Below, piece by piece: positions 1 to 11,085 of a stretch of DNA of 64,000 nt. The stretch spans positions 52,173,006-52,237,005 of the forward strand of contig JAFFJZ010000003.1 in NCBI GenBank assembly GCA_018340375.1, given 5' to 3'. This DNA is from Gonatopus flavifemur. Its lineage: Eukaryota > Arthropoda > Insecta > Hymenoptera > Dryinidae. Under the pieces are notes generated by a model. It worked only from the letters and a program-made list of their open reading frames with translations, ran no database searches and was not told where the DNA came from. Within the stretch, counting starts at the first letter, position 1. Every line of letters starts with the position of its first letter. A program made the translations under genes and the position numbers.

Positions 1-853
1 GTATCACTATTGACACCACTGTTGTTGATATTTGCATTTGAAGCATTCTTCTCTGCGGCATATACGCTTTCGATAATTAGCGATAATGTGCCCAACCTTT
101 TTACAATACAAACACGAACGTTTTTCTTTCTTATTATCAGTAGTTGAAGACGAATCTGTTATCGATTCATTTTGTTTCTTCCTTAGATGTTGACTTCGCG
201 TAGAAAGCTCCAGTTGTTTGAGACGTCATTGAACTTTCAATTGAACGTTAATTTTCGATTAGCAGCTTCGTTGTTTGCTCTACTTCTGGAACCCTATACC
301 AAGTTGATCGATAATACTGATACTCTGGACCGAGTGTTTTAAAAATACGATGATGAAGCAACGATATCGGAAGTCCAGCATTTGGATTATTCTTTTGTAG
401 TTCCGCAAGAATGTCGTCAAAAATATTTGCTAATCGAGTAGTATGTACTGTGATAGGAGTTGCGTCATCTTTTGTAACCTCGGAAGAATGATCAAACAGC
501 GTGTATAACCTCTGCTGAGATGATCATGACAGCAACGAATCGCAAATTTCTCTCGCATCAGTCTTCTTTCGCACGTGAATGGCCGCTTTTTCTTCGAGCG
601 TGGTGCCAATGATACGTGCTGCGCGTGCGTTATCTCTTTGCCAACGATGATATGCTTCGGACGGTTCTTCTTCACCGTTTGGTTCAGGTGGGCATAACCT
701 CGTGCCATTGACAATTGAATAAAGACACTGCTCTTTCAAACATAACTTGATTTGCCATTTCCACGTCTCCCACTGTTCATCATTTGATAATTTTCTTATG
801 TCTGCAACCATACGATTGTTCTCATCCACGCACTGTTGACCTGCATCGGCCAT
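1..853 (-). pseudogene. Copia-type Gag, N-terminal part, broken
   Basis: Reads leftward from an ATG at 853 and runs out of the window at base 1. The first 109 codons (853-524) look like the Gag nucleocapsid domain of Copia elements, with the segments WKWQIKLCLKEQCLYSIV and AYHRWQRDNARAARII. Near 515 the frame changes; the next frame continues with FDDILAELQKNNP and LHHRIFKTLGPEYQYY until a stop near 240. At 70-113 a CCHC zinc knuckle can be read as CLYCKKVGHIIANY, in which the last cysteine is tyrosine. Gag would package element RNA in cytoplasmic particles. The 5' LTR and primer site lie just upstream (941-2799). Frameshift, stop and the lost knuckle cysteine make it a pseudogene. Family assignment is firm; exact frame junctions are inferred. 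Confidence 0.75.
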
Positions 854-940
854 CTTTGTTGTTTTACTTCATCTCGAGTATGGAAAATGCCTATTGCATT
901 AAAATTACCGGACGAAAACCAAACTATACGACCCGACGCG

Positions 941-957
941 TATCTGGGCCCATAACC
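941..957 (-). promoter_or_regulatory. Primer binding site of the left Copia element (half-tRNA type)
   Basis: On the minus strand, GGTTATGGGCCCAG follows directly after the LTR end ...TTATCA and precedes the gag ATG by about 90 bases. From memory this is the primer site of Drosophila copia, which pairs with an internal piece of initiator tRNA-Met rather than its 3' end. It marks where minus-strand DNA synthesis starts. Confidence 0.7.
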
Positions 958-981
958 TGATAAGGTTGATAGGTCGTGATA

Positions 982-2646
982 CAGTGGATAACATAAGTAA
1001 GTAAACACATAACTTTGACTACTCAAAAGTGTCATTATAGAGATCGAGATTATAGATCGTTGATGTTTACAAACATACAGTGGTATGACGCACTTGTTCA
1101 GTACCGCTACATAGTCCCGCAATATCAGTTCAAGTATCAACATTAAACACATCTAATCTGTAATTTACTCTTGTTAGATTTTCCAAAAGTAAGTTAACAC
1201 TTATAATTTACTGAGTTTTGTTGCGTGCAATACGTTCTTTTATGAGTGAATTTATGAAAGATTATCAGAATTGTTGTATTTGAATCAATAAACAAAGGTA
1301 TGTATGTAAGTTTGGATCTGAATTCATTTTTTTTGCATGTTTTATGTAATGTGTTATATTTTTTTCATAGTTTCTACGTTCACTCAATTTAATGGAAGAA
1401 ACATGCCACAATCAAAGCGTGTAACAAACGAAGAACGTAGAATTGTTATAAAAATGCATCAAGATGGTAATTCATATCGAAAAATCGCTGCATATTCTGA
1501 AAAAACACCAGCAGCTATTTTTAAGATAGTAGCTGCGTATAAAAAATATGGACGAGTTGCAGTGCTCCCCAAGTCAGGACGTCCAAGAATTACCACCGAT
1601 CGCGTAGACAAACGGATTAACAATATTCCAACATCAAATCCCCATTTATCAGCCCTGAAAATAAGACCTAAACTAATAGAAGGAGGAAAAGATGCTCCAT
1701 CGACGCAAACAGTAAGAAGAAGGTTGCCATGCAACAGGGAGACATGGTCATGTGGCGAAGAAATTGCCCTACGTGAGTAAAATGAATTTGAAAAAGCGTC
1801 TCCATTTTTATGAAACTCATGTTCTGAAACCTCTTGATTTTTGGGAAAGAATATTATGGACAGATGAATCCATGATCCGCATGACGCATTCACATGGGAG
1901 GATGTACGTATGGAGGAAACGTGGGGAAGCATTATCGTATGATTGCACCAAGCCGACACTAAAATCCATACAGGAAGGTGTAATGGTTTGGGGATGCTTG
2001 TCGGCATATGGAATTGGAAAAATTGTTCCATTGTATGGGAAAGTAAATTCCAAAATTTATCTAAAATTGATGGATGAAATAATAGTTCCGGAAGGAAAAC
2101 GATTGATAGAAGATGATTTTATCCTGCAACAAGACAATGCACCGGGCCAAAATTGTGATGAATTATATCAAGGATAAGAATATTAGTCTCCTAGAGTGGC
2201 CTCCACAAAGCCCTGACTTATCTCCCATAGAAAACATGTGGGCGCTACTGAAGCTACGAATATCAGGAAAGAAACCGAGGAATATTGAAGAACTGACGCG
2301 TTTCATCACAGAAACATGGACAAAATTCACTGTAAAAGAGTGTAAGAAGTATGCTCTGTCAGTTCCGAAAAGAATTTGCGAAATGTCACAAAAGGGGGGC
2401 CGCCCTTGTGGGTACTAAGTGACGTGTTTACTTAATTATGTTATTTCTAATACCGTATCTGGAATCTTTCACAGAACATTTCTTTCTTATCTTCCAATGA
2501 ATATGATTTTGAAGGTTATTTTTGTTTTTGATATTATGTATCAGTTACATAATCAAAGTGATAACTCAAATGAATTGATGCGGTTTGATTGTTATGGTTA
2601 TTTTGTTGGTAGAACGCGAGTGTTTACTTATTTTTGCTATCCACTG
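982..2646 (+). mobile_element. Tc1-like DNA transposon inserted in the Copia LTR
   Basis: A 1,665 bp element bounded by TA at 980-981 and 2647-2648. Left end CAGTGGATAACATAAG and right end (reverse complement) CAGTGGATAGCAAAAATAAG form imperfect terminal inverted repeats, both running on into GTAAACAC-like sequence. It carries one decayed transposase gene of the DD34E group. It entered the Copia LTR at a TA dinucleotide, so it is younger than that Copia insertion. Confidence 0.9.
1403..2418 (+). pseudogene. Tc1-family transposase, two frameshifts
   Basis: Starts MPQSKRVTNEERRIVIK at 1403 (an earlier in-frame ATG at 1337 adds non-homologous residues). An N-terminal paired-like helix-turn-helix region with GRPRITT is followed by a frameshift near 1720, the first catalytic Asp in ILWTDES (about 1860), the second in LQQDNAP (about 2133), a second frameshift near 2150, and the Glu in SPIENMW (about 2233). 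Once the frames are combined, 34 residues separate the last two acids, the DD34E spacing of Tc1. The enzyme would cut the TIRs and insert at TA. With two frameshifts it cannot make an intact protein. Confidence 0.9.
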
Positions 2647-2799
2647 TAATTTAATAGACTCGAGTATTACCAATGAAACTTTATTGTTTTTTTTTGACGG
2701 AGCGTGAGAACCGAAGCGACAAGTACAAGAGCCGAGACGACAATAATGGCATGGTATACATATGTGGTTCCCACTAGATGACGACACGTTACATGAACA

Positions 2800-3719
2800 G
2801 GATACATTCCATAAGGTTGCGTTCAGTTTATTCTTCCACACTTTCATTTCTTATGAAGGTGATAATTTCTCAAGGATTCTGTTTTTCTCTCAAGATAAAT
2901 TATATTGACAACTATTCACTGGTGTTAAAACGAATAATAGTCCACAATTTTATTTGATTAGTGAATACGACATATGATTCAGACTAACCATAGTAGTTGA
3001 ATCATAAATTTACTTCATCAATTTTTTTTTATAATTTGTCATAGAATTTCATATGACACGGAGAGAATTTTGTAGTATAGATTGCTGCAATTATTTTGTA
3101 ATGATGGACTGTACCAACACTGTGACTGAAATCACTTAATGTTCATCCATAATACTTTGCGAGAATCTCTTTTTACGAATAGAATATTGTAGTTCTTCTT
3201 TGTTTTGTGTGCAACTTTACTACATTTCACCGTGATTTGGATCATTATCATAGCAATATGTATCGTAATGTCGATATGATCCAATTTTACAAAAATATAC
3301 CCTGGTGGAAAGGAAGCGTGTATTAGAAAGTGTCAATAACGTGATCAGAGAGTATTTGAAACGTGGATTTGAGCATATACCCAGCGTTAAGTGAAACATT
3401 AACCTGCATCCGTCCCTCGTATCAATTTGATACATTCTCCAATTTTGTTCGGATCCATATCAGCGAATCTATTCATTCAATTATGAAACTGTCATAATTA
3501 TGATACAAAAAATAATTCGAAGATTGAGATCTTATGGTGTCCAGAGGTTTGCGAAGTATGCATCAATTAAAACAGAAAGAAAGGGATTTAGTGGGAAAAT
3601 TCAGGAACTGATGCGGGTCAATAGTAGTTCGAATGTGTATTGAAAGTACATCAAACGTATTGGAAAAAATATCAATCTCATAGAAATCGGGCTTTTATGC
3701 GTGGAAGAGTAATTGGAGA
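2800..3719. other. No gene recognised
   Basis: AT-rich sequence between the left Copia LTR and the LINE. Only short, composition-driven open frames; no inverted repeat or family motif that I can name. The last 150 bases may be decayed 5' sequence of the LINE that follows. Confidence 0.4.
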
Positions 3720-5562
3720 GTGAGTTTTAATAAGTTGAGTATATCAGTTTCGAATTCAAGGAGCTTTATCAACAAAAGAGATGAAAGACTGGGAGATTGT
3801 TTGGAATACGATATTATGGCTATGACAGAGACTTGGCATAGGAAGGCACATCAATTAAAAATCTCAGGGTTCAATTTAGTAGAAAGGAAAAGAGAAAATG
3901 ACTCAAAAGGGGATGGGGTAGCTACATGAATCAAAAAAGGTATCGGGTATAATGAAATAGATGAGGGAGTTATGGATGATATATCAGGAAGAGTCGAGAT
4001 GGTGGACGTTGGAGTCATGTGCCGGGAGAAGAGTTTCCATTTTGTGAATTGTTACCGGCCCCCGGCTTACAATGGAGACACTAACAGATGGATCAAACTA
4101 TTTGAAGCATTCGGCCCTCATCAAGAAGTCCTCTTCGTGGGTGCCTTCAACGCTCACCATACGCTGTGGGACTGCTCTGGGAATGACGGACAGGATAAAA
4201 GCCTCTTACAGGCGGTGGAGGCAACTGGGCTGTTTGTCGTTAACAGAGACACAAAGTCACATTGGTGGAATCAGGGGAAAAGTTTGGAAAACCTGGACTT
4301 AACTATAGCATCGGATAGATTAGTGGGCATTGCTACGTATAGACAGTTAGATGATTTTTGGGGTTCAGACCATTTTCCGATACATTTAGAAGTAGGAATC
4401 CAGAGGGAGATATACCGGAAAGTGATCAACAAGGTATCGACTAAGGTTACAGATTAGAATAGGTATGATGAATATATTGAAAACTGTGAGAATAATCTTT
4501 TAGAGGAAACAGTCCAAGGTTGGGATGTAACTCAAAGATGTGGACTACTCAGGGATATCATGGTAGGGGCGGTAGAAGCTGCTACTTATAGGGGGATAAA
4601 GGATAATGATAACAAAGATATCGATAGGAGTAGAAGTAATATTAATACTAAGGCTAACAATAGGGATGATAATAATGTAAATAATATGAGGAATAAAGTG
4701 TCATGGTGGGATCCAGAATGTAGTAAAGTGGTGGAAGAGAGGAAAGGTGCCTTACAAACTTTGCTGAATAATCATTCGGTAGAGAACTTCATTGAATATC
4801 AGAGATTGAATGCCTTAGTACGGAAAACGATCAAACAGAAGGAGAGGGGAGATGATATATGATTCATTAGTTCAATTAACAAATTTAGTAATGTAAAATA
4901 CGTATGGCAGAGAGCGAAAATCATTGGAAATTCTATCTACATAGTGAAATGGACTAAATGGGATGATCAAGAAAGAATAGAACTGATAGATGAGGAATCT
5001 AACAAAATCTGCCCTCCATGGGTTGCAGTAGAGAGATGTAATCTTAAGGAAATGATTGATGGGAGGGGGCTAGATTACGGACTCAACGATAAAATTAGCG
5101 TAACTGAATTGGGAAGGGCTTTGAACGGAATTAAAAAGAATTCTTCACCAGGTATAGATGGAATGAAGTATATAATGATTAAAAGACTTACGAATCCCTA
5201 TAGAATATATCTGCTGAATATTCTGAATGACATCTTGATTACGGGTGAATTAATATCAGACTGGTTAGAACATCGAGTAATCCTTATTGATAAACTCGGG
5301 GAAAAAAGTAAGGCCCATTGTGCTGGCTTCATGTATGGGCAAGTTATTAGAAAGGATTATGAATGAACGAATCCATTACTGGGTAAAAAGGGGAGGAATA
5401 GTACATCTGAGTCAGAACGGCTTCCGAAAAGGAAGAGGATGTTTGGATAACTTGACCCAACTAAAAGTAGACTTGGATATTTAAAATATCAAAGGGGAGA
5501 GAATGCTCGCGGCGTTTTTGGACGTCCAAGGAGCGTACGACAATGTATTATATGATAGGTTA
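3720..5562 (+). pseudogene. Non-LTR retrotransposon EN-RT polyprotein (R1/LOA-like), decayed
   Basis: One reading frame carries an apurinic-like endonuclease and the start of a reverse transcriptase. Endonuclease landmarks: DIMAMTETWHRK (about 3810), NCYRPP (4050), GAFNAHHTLWDC (4137; families have GDFNAHH, so the Asp is Ala) and GSDHFPIHLE (4365). RT landmarks: SSPGIDGM (5145), then after a frameshift near 5290 RPIVLASCMGKLLERI, NGFRKGRGCLDNL (5418) and AAFLDVQGAYDNV (5510). In-frame stops lie near 3927, 4455, 4860 and 5482. The RT ends at about 5562, before the catalytic YADD/FADD box, so the copy lacks its 3' half. Clade is a guess from the wording of the RT motifs. Confidence 0.8.
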
Positions 5563-6763
5563 TGTGACGTGATACATTGTCACAAAAAGAGTCGCGAGAT
5601 GGCACCGCGCATCACCCCTATTGAAGGCAGTCGTGTGATATGAGAACACATTAGTTCGCGTAAGAGAACACAGCTCTCGCTCGCTCACACGAGAATCAGG
5701 AACACAGCTCCCCTCCTTCACTATTCCTGTCCTCCTCTAATTCCTGTCCGTTTATGAGTCGTCGAGGTTTCCCGTCCCAAGGGGGCGGCACCACCTACAC
5801 TACGAGCACGAGGAAGAATTGGTCCAACGCCAGGAGACGACTCTCACACCATTCCAGACTCTCCTCCACCGACAATCTATCAGGAAGCAGGAAACGACCC
5901 ACGGGTATCGCTTTCCCATGGCATTCCAGGGTCCACAAGAAAGTGAGAGAGACAACCTTCATCGCAACGCACCACCTCATCCCTGCCTTAGAACATTGGA
6001 TAAAGATAAGGAGACGGAAACACCCGCCCCTGGAGAATCCCCGCCACGCATTTACACACACTCACCCAACAATTATTTGGAGACCACCATCACCATAACC
6101 CATAGAAGAGCTCAAAAGGATGAGCTCTAACGGGTAGTCACCGACGGGGTTCCGTGTGTTACTTTACGAACTCACCCGTCGGTGAAGAAAGAGAGAAGGC
6201 CATCTTGGCTTCACTTCTTGTGTGACTCAGTAACAGCCACGTTCGCAAGAACCTTTTGTGGATTTTGAAATTCGGAATACGGTGAGTGTGAGGTGCCATC
6301 GGGGTCCGAAATTATATTTTTGAGGAAAAATTCGCATCCGCCAAGGAATTTTACAAGTGTGAGAGTGCCTGTGTGGTGATATTCAACCTGGTTCTTGGTA
6401 AAAAGTGTCTTTCTCGTGGCTTCCTCCACGTGCTCCCGTCCTTGATTTTTCCTTCACCCCTTTTGTTTGCACCCTAGATTCACCCCCTTCGTTCGTATTA
6501 GCCCTCCCTCGGATAAATTTTATGGTCGCGGTTTCCTTGTATCCTCCTTTTGTTTGAATAATGTGAACGGCCTCGTCCGTGTAGGATACCCCCTCGTGGT
6601 CGTGCCCTCCGTGTTTCTCTTCCTTTCTATATTCCCTGTGTTCCCTGAATTGATTTCACGAACTTGAATTGTTTATCTGTATCCTCCTTTCCACGACAAA
6701 GTCGTGAGAATCTTGTGATAATGATGAAAATATACATGTATGTGTGAAACACGTGCTTAACCT
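5563..6763. other. GC-richer unassigned segment
   Basis: Between a truncated LINE and a CR1-like fragment; clearly less AT-rich than its surroundings. Contains an open frame of about 100 codons (5819-6130) rich in Thr, Pro and His with no family resemblance, a strong hairpin (6138-6185) and pyrimidine-rich stretches near 6430-6660. It could be the LTR or leader of an unrecognised retroelement; I see no matching second copy in the window. Confidence 0.35.
6138..6185. repeat. Strong hairpin with 11-bp perfect stem
   Basis: TCACCGACGGG (6138-6148) pairs with CCCGTCGGTGA (6175-6185) around a 26-base loop. No following T-run and no gene in phase, so no role is assigned. Confidence 0.6.
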
Positions 6764-7806
6764 TAAAAGTACTGCACACATCTTCTTTTTGCTGATGACC
6801 TGAAACTGTTTATGATTATAAGAACTTACAGAGATGCTCAAAATTTGCAATCTGATTTGGATCGGTTACAATCTTGGTGTGTGCTATCTAATATGTCATT
6901 GAATCTCACTAAATGCCATGTGATGAGATTTTATAGAGGTAAAAATGCTATTCATTTTCCTTATAACTAGTCTCATTCTCTGTTATCACCTATAAATACT
7001 GTTCGTGATCTTGGAGTTTCATTTGACTCTCGTTTTAACTTCTCAGATCATTAAAATTACATAGTTGGTACTTCCATGAAATCTCTCGGATTCATCAAGC
7101 ACGTTTGTGAACATGTTCGTGATCCTGTTGCACTTCGAACACTGTATTGTACCTTAGTTAGACCTCATCTTGAGTATGCGTCTCAAATTTGGAGTCCTCA
7201 TTTAATTCGGGATTGTATAGACTTGGAAAGAGTTCAGCATAAGTTTCTGCGTTTTGCTGCCTATCAGATAGGCCGTCCGTTGAGCGTCACTTGTCATGAT
7301 TACTCATTGATTATGTCTCTACTTAACTTGCCTTCCTTGGAATCACGTCGTTTGTTCAATGATTTTTCATTTTTTTATGAAATTGTTAATGGGAGAATTC
7401 GCTGCCCTCAACTGCTTGGACTTGTACGTTTTATTGTCCCTTCTCGTTTATTAAGACGCCCTAAATTGTTCAATCCAATTTCCCATAAATCGAGATACGG
7501 TTATTCTCATCCGGTAAATCGGATATCTATCCTAGCTAATTCTTACAGTGATGGGCTTGAATTATTTTCATCTCATTCTGATCTTAGAAATTCTCTTTCT
7601 CTTAATTGTCAAATTTAATATCTAATTGTCCTTTTCACCTATAATTATACACGTTAACTGTTGTTGTAATATAAGATGCATGTAGTCGAGCTTAACATGA
7701 TGCTTAATGCTTTGGCGCATGATATATATAATGTGGTTTGAATAATGTATATTCTATATACCAAAGGGTCTTTTATACCCGTATAAACAAAATAAATGAA
7801 TAAAAA
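6764..7806 (+). pseudogene. CR1/Jockey-like LINE, 3' fragment
   Basis: Begins abruptly inside the reverse transcriptase (THLLFADDLKLFMIIRTY, with the catalytic FADD) and runs through the thumb and C-terminal region to a stop at 7616-7618, then the 3' UTR and an AATAAATGAATAAA-type tail. Stops interrupt the early part (near 6968 and 7053), then 180 codons are open. The same family recurs at 31656-33885 and 51695-59482. Truncation at the 5' end is the usual outcome of target-primed reverse transcription. It has no endonuclease and cannot move by itself. Confidence 0.9.
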
Positions 7807-8263
7807 GTGGATTTTCTCCTCGTTTGATTAATTAAAATCAACCCACCCCCTCTCCCTGAGCTTTCCTTCGTCTCTTGACCCCTTCAAAACCATCGTGAAC
7901 ATATTACTTGCTGTTCCTCAATATATTTCAGGTCCCACTGTTAAGGGGATGGGGGCCAAATCAACGAAAAACCAAATCAACGAAACCGTTAGTTGGAAAG
8001 AATAAGACATCATACATTATACATCTCTTCCTTTTCAACCAATGGTTTCGTTGATTCGGCCCCCATCCTGTTAAGGGTGTCCCCTGGTCGATTTTTTCAC
8101 TAGAAAAGTACTAGATCGTTTCAACCATTTCACGTCATTAATATTCAATTGATGACATCGACCTTGAGATAAAAAAATCTAGAATAAATCAGAGATGCTG
8201 GCTCTGAGCTCAAAATAATTGTACATGGATTATATTTGTTATAATATTTATTATATTTATTAT
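7807..8263. other. Spacer with one MITE
   Basis: Apart from the MITE at 7948-8067 I see no gene. The last 45 bases (about 8218-8262) are a TTATAATA-type low-complexity tract that abuts the truncated start of the coding fragment at 8264. Confidence 0.4.
7948..8067. mobile_element. MITE with 10-bp target duplication (Mutator-like)
   Basis: A 120 bp element starting GATGGGGGCCAAATCAACG and ending with its near-complement, flanked on both sides by CTGTTAAGGG (7938-7947 and 8068-8077). A 9-11 bp duplication is typical of Mutator-like elements. The left arm has the AAATCAACGAAA part twice, so the arms are unequal in length. No coding capacity. Confidence 0.75.
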
Positions 8264-8773
8264 AATTCTTATTGTTCATATGACCGGAATTTCGGAATGT
8301 ATGGACAAAAGAAGAAAAAAATAGAGACAATAGAAACCGACGAAGAATACTATGAAACCATCCAAAATGCGAGAAAACCCCCATTCAAAATAATAAAAGA
8401 TTCTGCGTGTACCGTTGAAGATTTTGAAACCGTCTCAGACGGAAGTGGGAAAGCTACAAATTGGCACATCAGAGATGCGATGAAAATGATATTTTTCCCA
8501 AATAAGCAAATTGAGATTCTCCATGACTATAGTGGAAAACCCAAAAGTTATATTGTACAATCAGATGTTGTTTTCGATGATTTATTGAATACATCCCTAC
8601 CAGATTCGGTCGGAATAAGTCAACAAAAATTGAACGATGTCCAATCGTTGACAAGGTGTTTAAGTGTTAATTGGCAAAAGTTTTTTAATGATTTATTCAA
8701 CAAATCATCGATAGAAAGTATAAACAAAACTGGCATAATCCACAAATCAAAGGAAAATGTTTCGGAAAAGTGA
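8264..8773 (+). pseudogene. C-terminal fragment of the long-TIR element protein (second, diverged copy)
   Basis: Starts NSYCSYDRNFGMYGQKKKK and stays open for 169 codons to 8773. It parallels the protein coded at 17207-18205: CDRNFGLYGQK there, then similar SARNPPF/NARKPPF, IVFDDLL/VVFDDLL and INDVKSL/LNDVQSL segments in the same order. The N-terminal two thirds are missing; an AT tract precedes the fragment. The following kilobase (8774-9775) resembles the 3' TIR of the 16-20 kb element in the right orientation, so this is the remnant of a second element of the same family, clearly older or from a separate subfamily. Function unproven. Confidence 0.75.
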
Positions 8774-9775
8774 CTAAGGAAGTCAATATAAGTTCCAGAT
8801 ATTCAAGAAGGAAATTGCAATTCTTCTACTGTGATATATTGTTCTATTCAGAAGCTATGCAAAGCTATATAAAGTTATATATTCTGTTAAAAAAAGTGTA
8901 TGATTTATATCTTGAAATAGAGGGTTGAAACAAATTTTAATACCTAATATCCATTGAATCCTGTGAATAAGAATATAACTTCTTCAAAAATGTTTGCCGT
9001 TGTTCATTGATGGGACATGTAATCCGTGATGATACATTAGAAAAATGAGGAATAGATCTTGTATGAATGATGTTTTACTCAATGTTCCCTCATGAGGAAA
9101 TTGGAGTATTCGAGATTAACATAAAACATCATTTTTAAAAAAAAACACGAATTCCATCTTTTGGATAAAATTTCAATTGTTGACATAAATGAATAATGTT
9201 AGTATTGTGAACATGCTTGATACATAATTTATTCTTCAAGTGAAACAAGGAAACCTGTTTGTCTACCCAATTTCCCTCGAATACGAAACGTTTCTTCATA
9301 ATGTAGTTTCGAACAAGTTGTTTGTAATCTATCATGAATCTTGCAAAAATAATTCGATATTTGGATTTTCTGATACAAAAAACATCAAAGTACCTTGGAA
9401 AATTGAGTGGACCTTTGTTTCGTGCAGCCTCGTACGTTTAACCCGGGAACTACGTAGAAATAACGGAAAATATGAGTTGCGCGCTCATAAATGGATAGCT
9501 GTATTTTCCAAACCAATAGCTTAATCGATCTGAAATTTCCCAGAAAGTTAGTCCATACACTAGTGAACAATTTTGTCGCTGGAAGTTTTTTGTAGCTCAT
9601 ACTTCCCTCGACACTTTTTTAATACGAAGCTTGAAAAACATGTTTTCATTTGGATTAAAAAATTAATGATTTACAATAATTTTTTACAAAGTTCTTCAAC
9701 ATCATCGTCTTCTACCAAGTTTCACAGACAAGAATTGATAAGATTCATTCCGAAATGTTGAGAAATACAAAAGTT
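8774..9775 (+). repeat. 3' terminal region of the diverged long-TIR element
   Basis: Follows the fragment at 8264-8773. The stretch 9470-9660 aligns by eye with 19610-19780: a shared GCGCGCT..TGAATAAA-like part, GAATCGATCTGAA, and ACACTAG.GAACAA. followed by GTTTTTTGTA and a CATGAAAAAC-type block. No intact terminus or target duplication could be fixed. Confidence 0.6.
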
Positions 9776-9809
9776 AGAGCGGGTGTAACATTGAAAAACA
9801 TTGATTTGT

Positions 9810-10003
9810 GAATGTATTAGAATTAACTCGTCACAATTTAAGGTTAATAGATAAGTTAATACAAATGAGATGCCCGTTTGAGATTGTACAATATGTAAGA
9901 GGATGGCTATACTGTAGGACTATCGAATTATTGAAAGGGGAAGGTCGAACCGAGAAAAGAAAAACGTGGAAAAACCTACCACATAGGGCAGTCATAAGCC
10001 CAG
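9810..10003 (+). pseudogene. Reverse transcriptase fragment of an R1/LOA-like LINE
   Basis: Sixty-odd codons with the order typical of RT between boxes A and B: RCPFEIVQYVRGWLYCRTIEL followed by WKNLPHRAVISPV, where families have LPQGAVLSP. It could be part of the same LINE type as 3720-5562, which stops just before this region. It abuts the minus-strand RTE-like element at about 10004-10045, so both are truncated here. Confidence 0.65.
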
Positions 10004-10301
10004 TCAGGGGTCACAGATCCGAAACGCCGACTTCACTCACACAGAGTATATTCTCTAACTCAGTACTACTCGTGGCCAATATAGCTATGTCATCCGCGAA
10101 TCTCAACATACTTATATTTTCTCCCTGAATCTGTAATTTCGATTGAATTTCCTCCTTCACTTCGTTCATTGCTTCTTCTATATATAAATTGAAAATCAGT
10201 GGCGATAATGAGCATCCTTGTCTCACCCCTGTTCTTTTTCGTGCTTCCCCTTCCTGACCCTCTATGTCTACACTGTTAGAAATTTCTGATTGAATTTTCA
10301 A

Positions 10302-11085
10302 TTACATGTAATGGAAGCAACTTCCACTCACGTAATGGAAAAATAATTCGCACTGTACTGGAAAATTCAAGAACCAGTTCTTTAAATTTCATGCACATTT
10401 TCTTGATTGTTGAGAGAAATCATGATTGAAAATTCAATAACAAGTTCTTTAAATTTCATGCACATGTTCATGATTGTTGAAAAAAAAATCACCTTCACAA
10501 GATGTGAACGCGGGACGTCGAAACCGGACGCCAAAGCTCTATCACTCAAGCCACTGCCACTTATGTGGAACGTAGCATTTTTCTATTCATATGACCTTGC
10601 GTTCATTCTTCGAACTTGTGAATCAAGATGTACTTGTGATGTAGAAATACTGAACAAACTGTGTGATTTAACTAGTACATAGTTGAAGTGGATACGTGGA
10701 TGACTTCGTCAAAGCGTTAGTATACAGGGTGACCCAAGTGAGAAGAATTGTATTTCAAGGGCGTATTCTGCAGCCATAATGCAAGAATTTCCCGTTTTTT
10801 GAAGGTTAGTTTTTGAGATATGAGCATTTTTAGATTTTTTTAAAAATCCAAACCAACTTGGATCATTTTTGTTGTTTTCAGTTGGATGCCATTAGAGCCA
10901 TGATTTGATTATAATTATAATGATATTATTAGGTTATTATACTGGATTAAATTTTTCCAAGTTTTTTCAATCACCTGTACATTGATTTCAATTTTCATGC
11001 ACAATAACTTGAAAATTCAATAACATGTATTTGGATTCCTATTTCAGTTCACAAAAATTGAATTTTCATTCACATATGTACATGA
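10302..11085. mobile_element. Insertion of unknown type inside the RTE-like RT
   Basis: Defined by the RT frame, which stops after ELYKN (about 11085) and resumes before KIQSEISNSVDIEG (about 10300). The block contains several copies, in both orientations, of a GAAAATTCAATAAC-like unit (10360, 10428, 11011, 11058), a tRNA-like stretch on the minus strand (10496-10565) and a CAGGGTGACCCAAG motif (10725). It may be a composite SINE or nonautonomous element. Exact ends and target duplication were not resolved. Confidence 0.5.
10496..10565 (-). repeat. tRNA-like (SINE-like) module
   Basis: On the minus strand TGGCTTGAGTGATAGAGC resembles a Pol III A box and GCGTTCACATC, about 30 bases on, a B box (consensus GGTTCAAATCC). 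The full cloverleaf is not preserved. Confidence 0.35.

Larger units (their letters stand above)
958..2799 (-). repeat. 5' LTR of the left Copia element, interrupted by Tc1
   Basis: On the minus strand the LTR starts TGTTCATGTAACG at 2799 and ends TTATCA at 958, next to the primer binding site. Removing the Tc1 insertion (982-2646 plus one TA) leaves about 175 bp, with the polyadenylation motif AATAAAG near 2680. The start is chosen from the TG...CA rule only, because the matching 3' LTR is outside the window. Confidence 0.55.

Noticed and set aside
5819..6130. 103-codon open frame
   Set aside because: Low-complexity Thr/Pro/His text in a GC-richer block, overlapped by similar frames on both strands; no family resemblance or gene context.
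6138..6185. Transcription terminator
   Set aside because: Strong hairpin, but no T-run and the DNA is eukaryotic.
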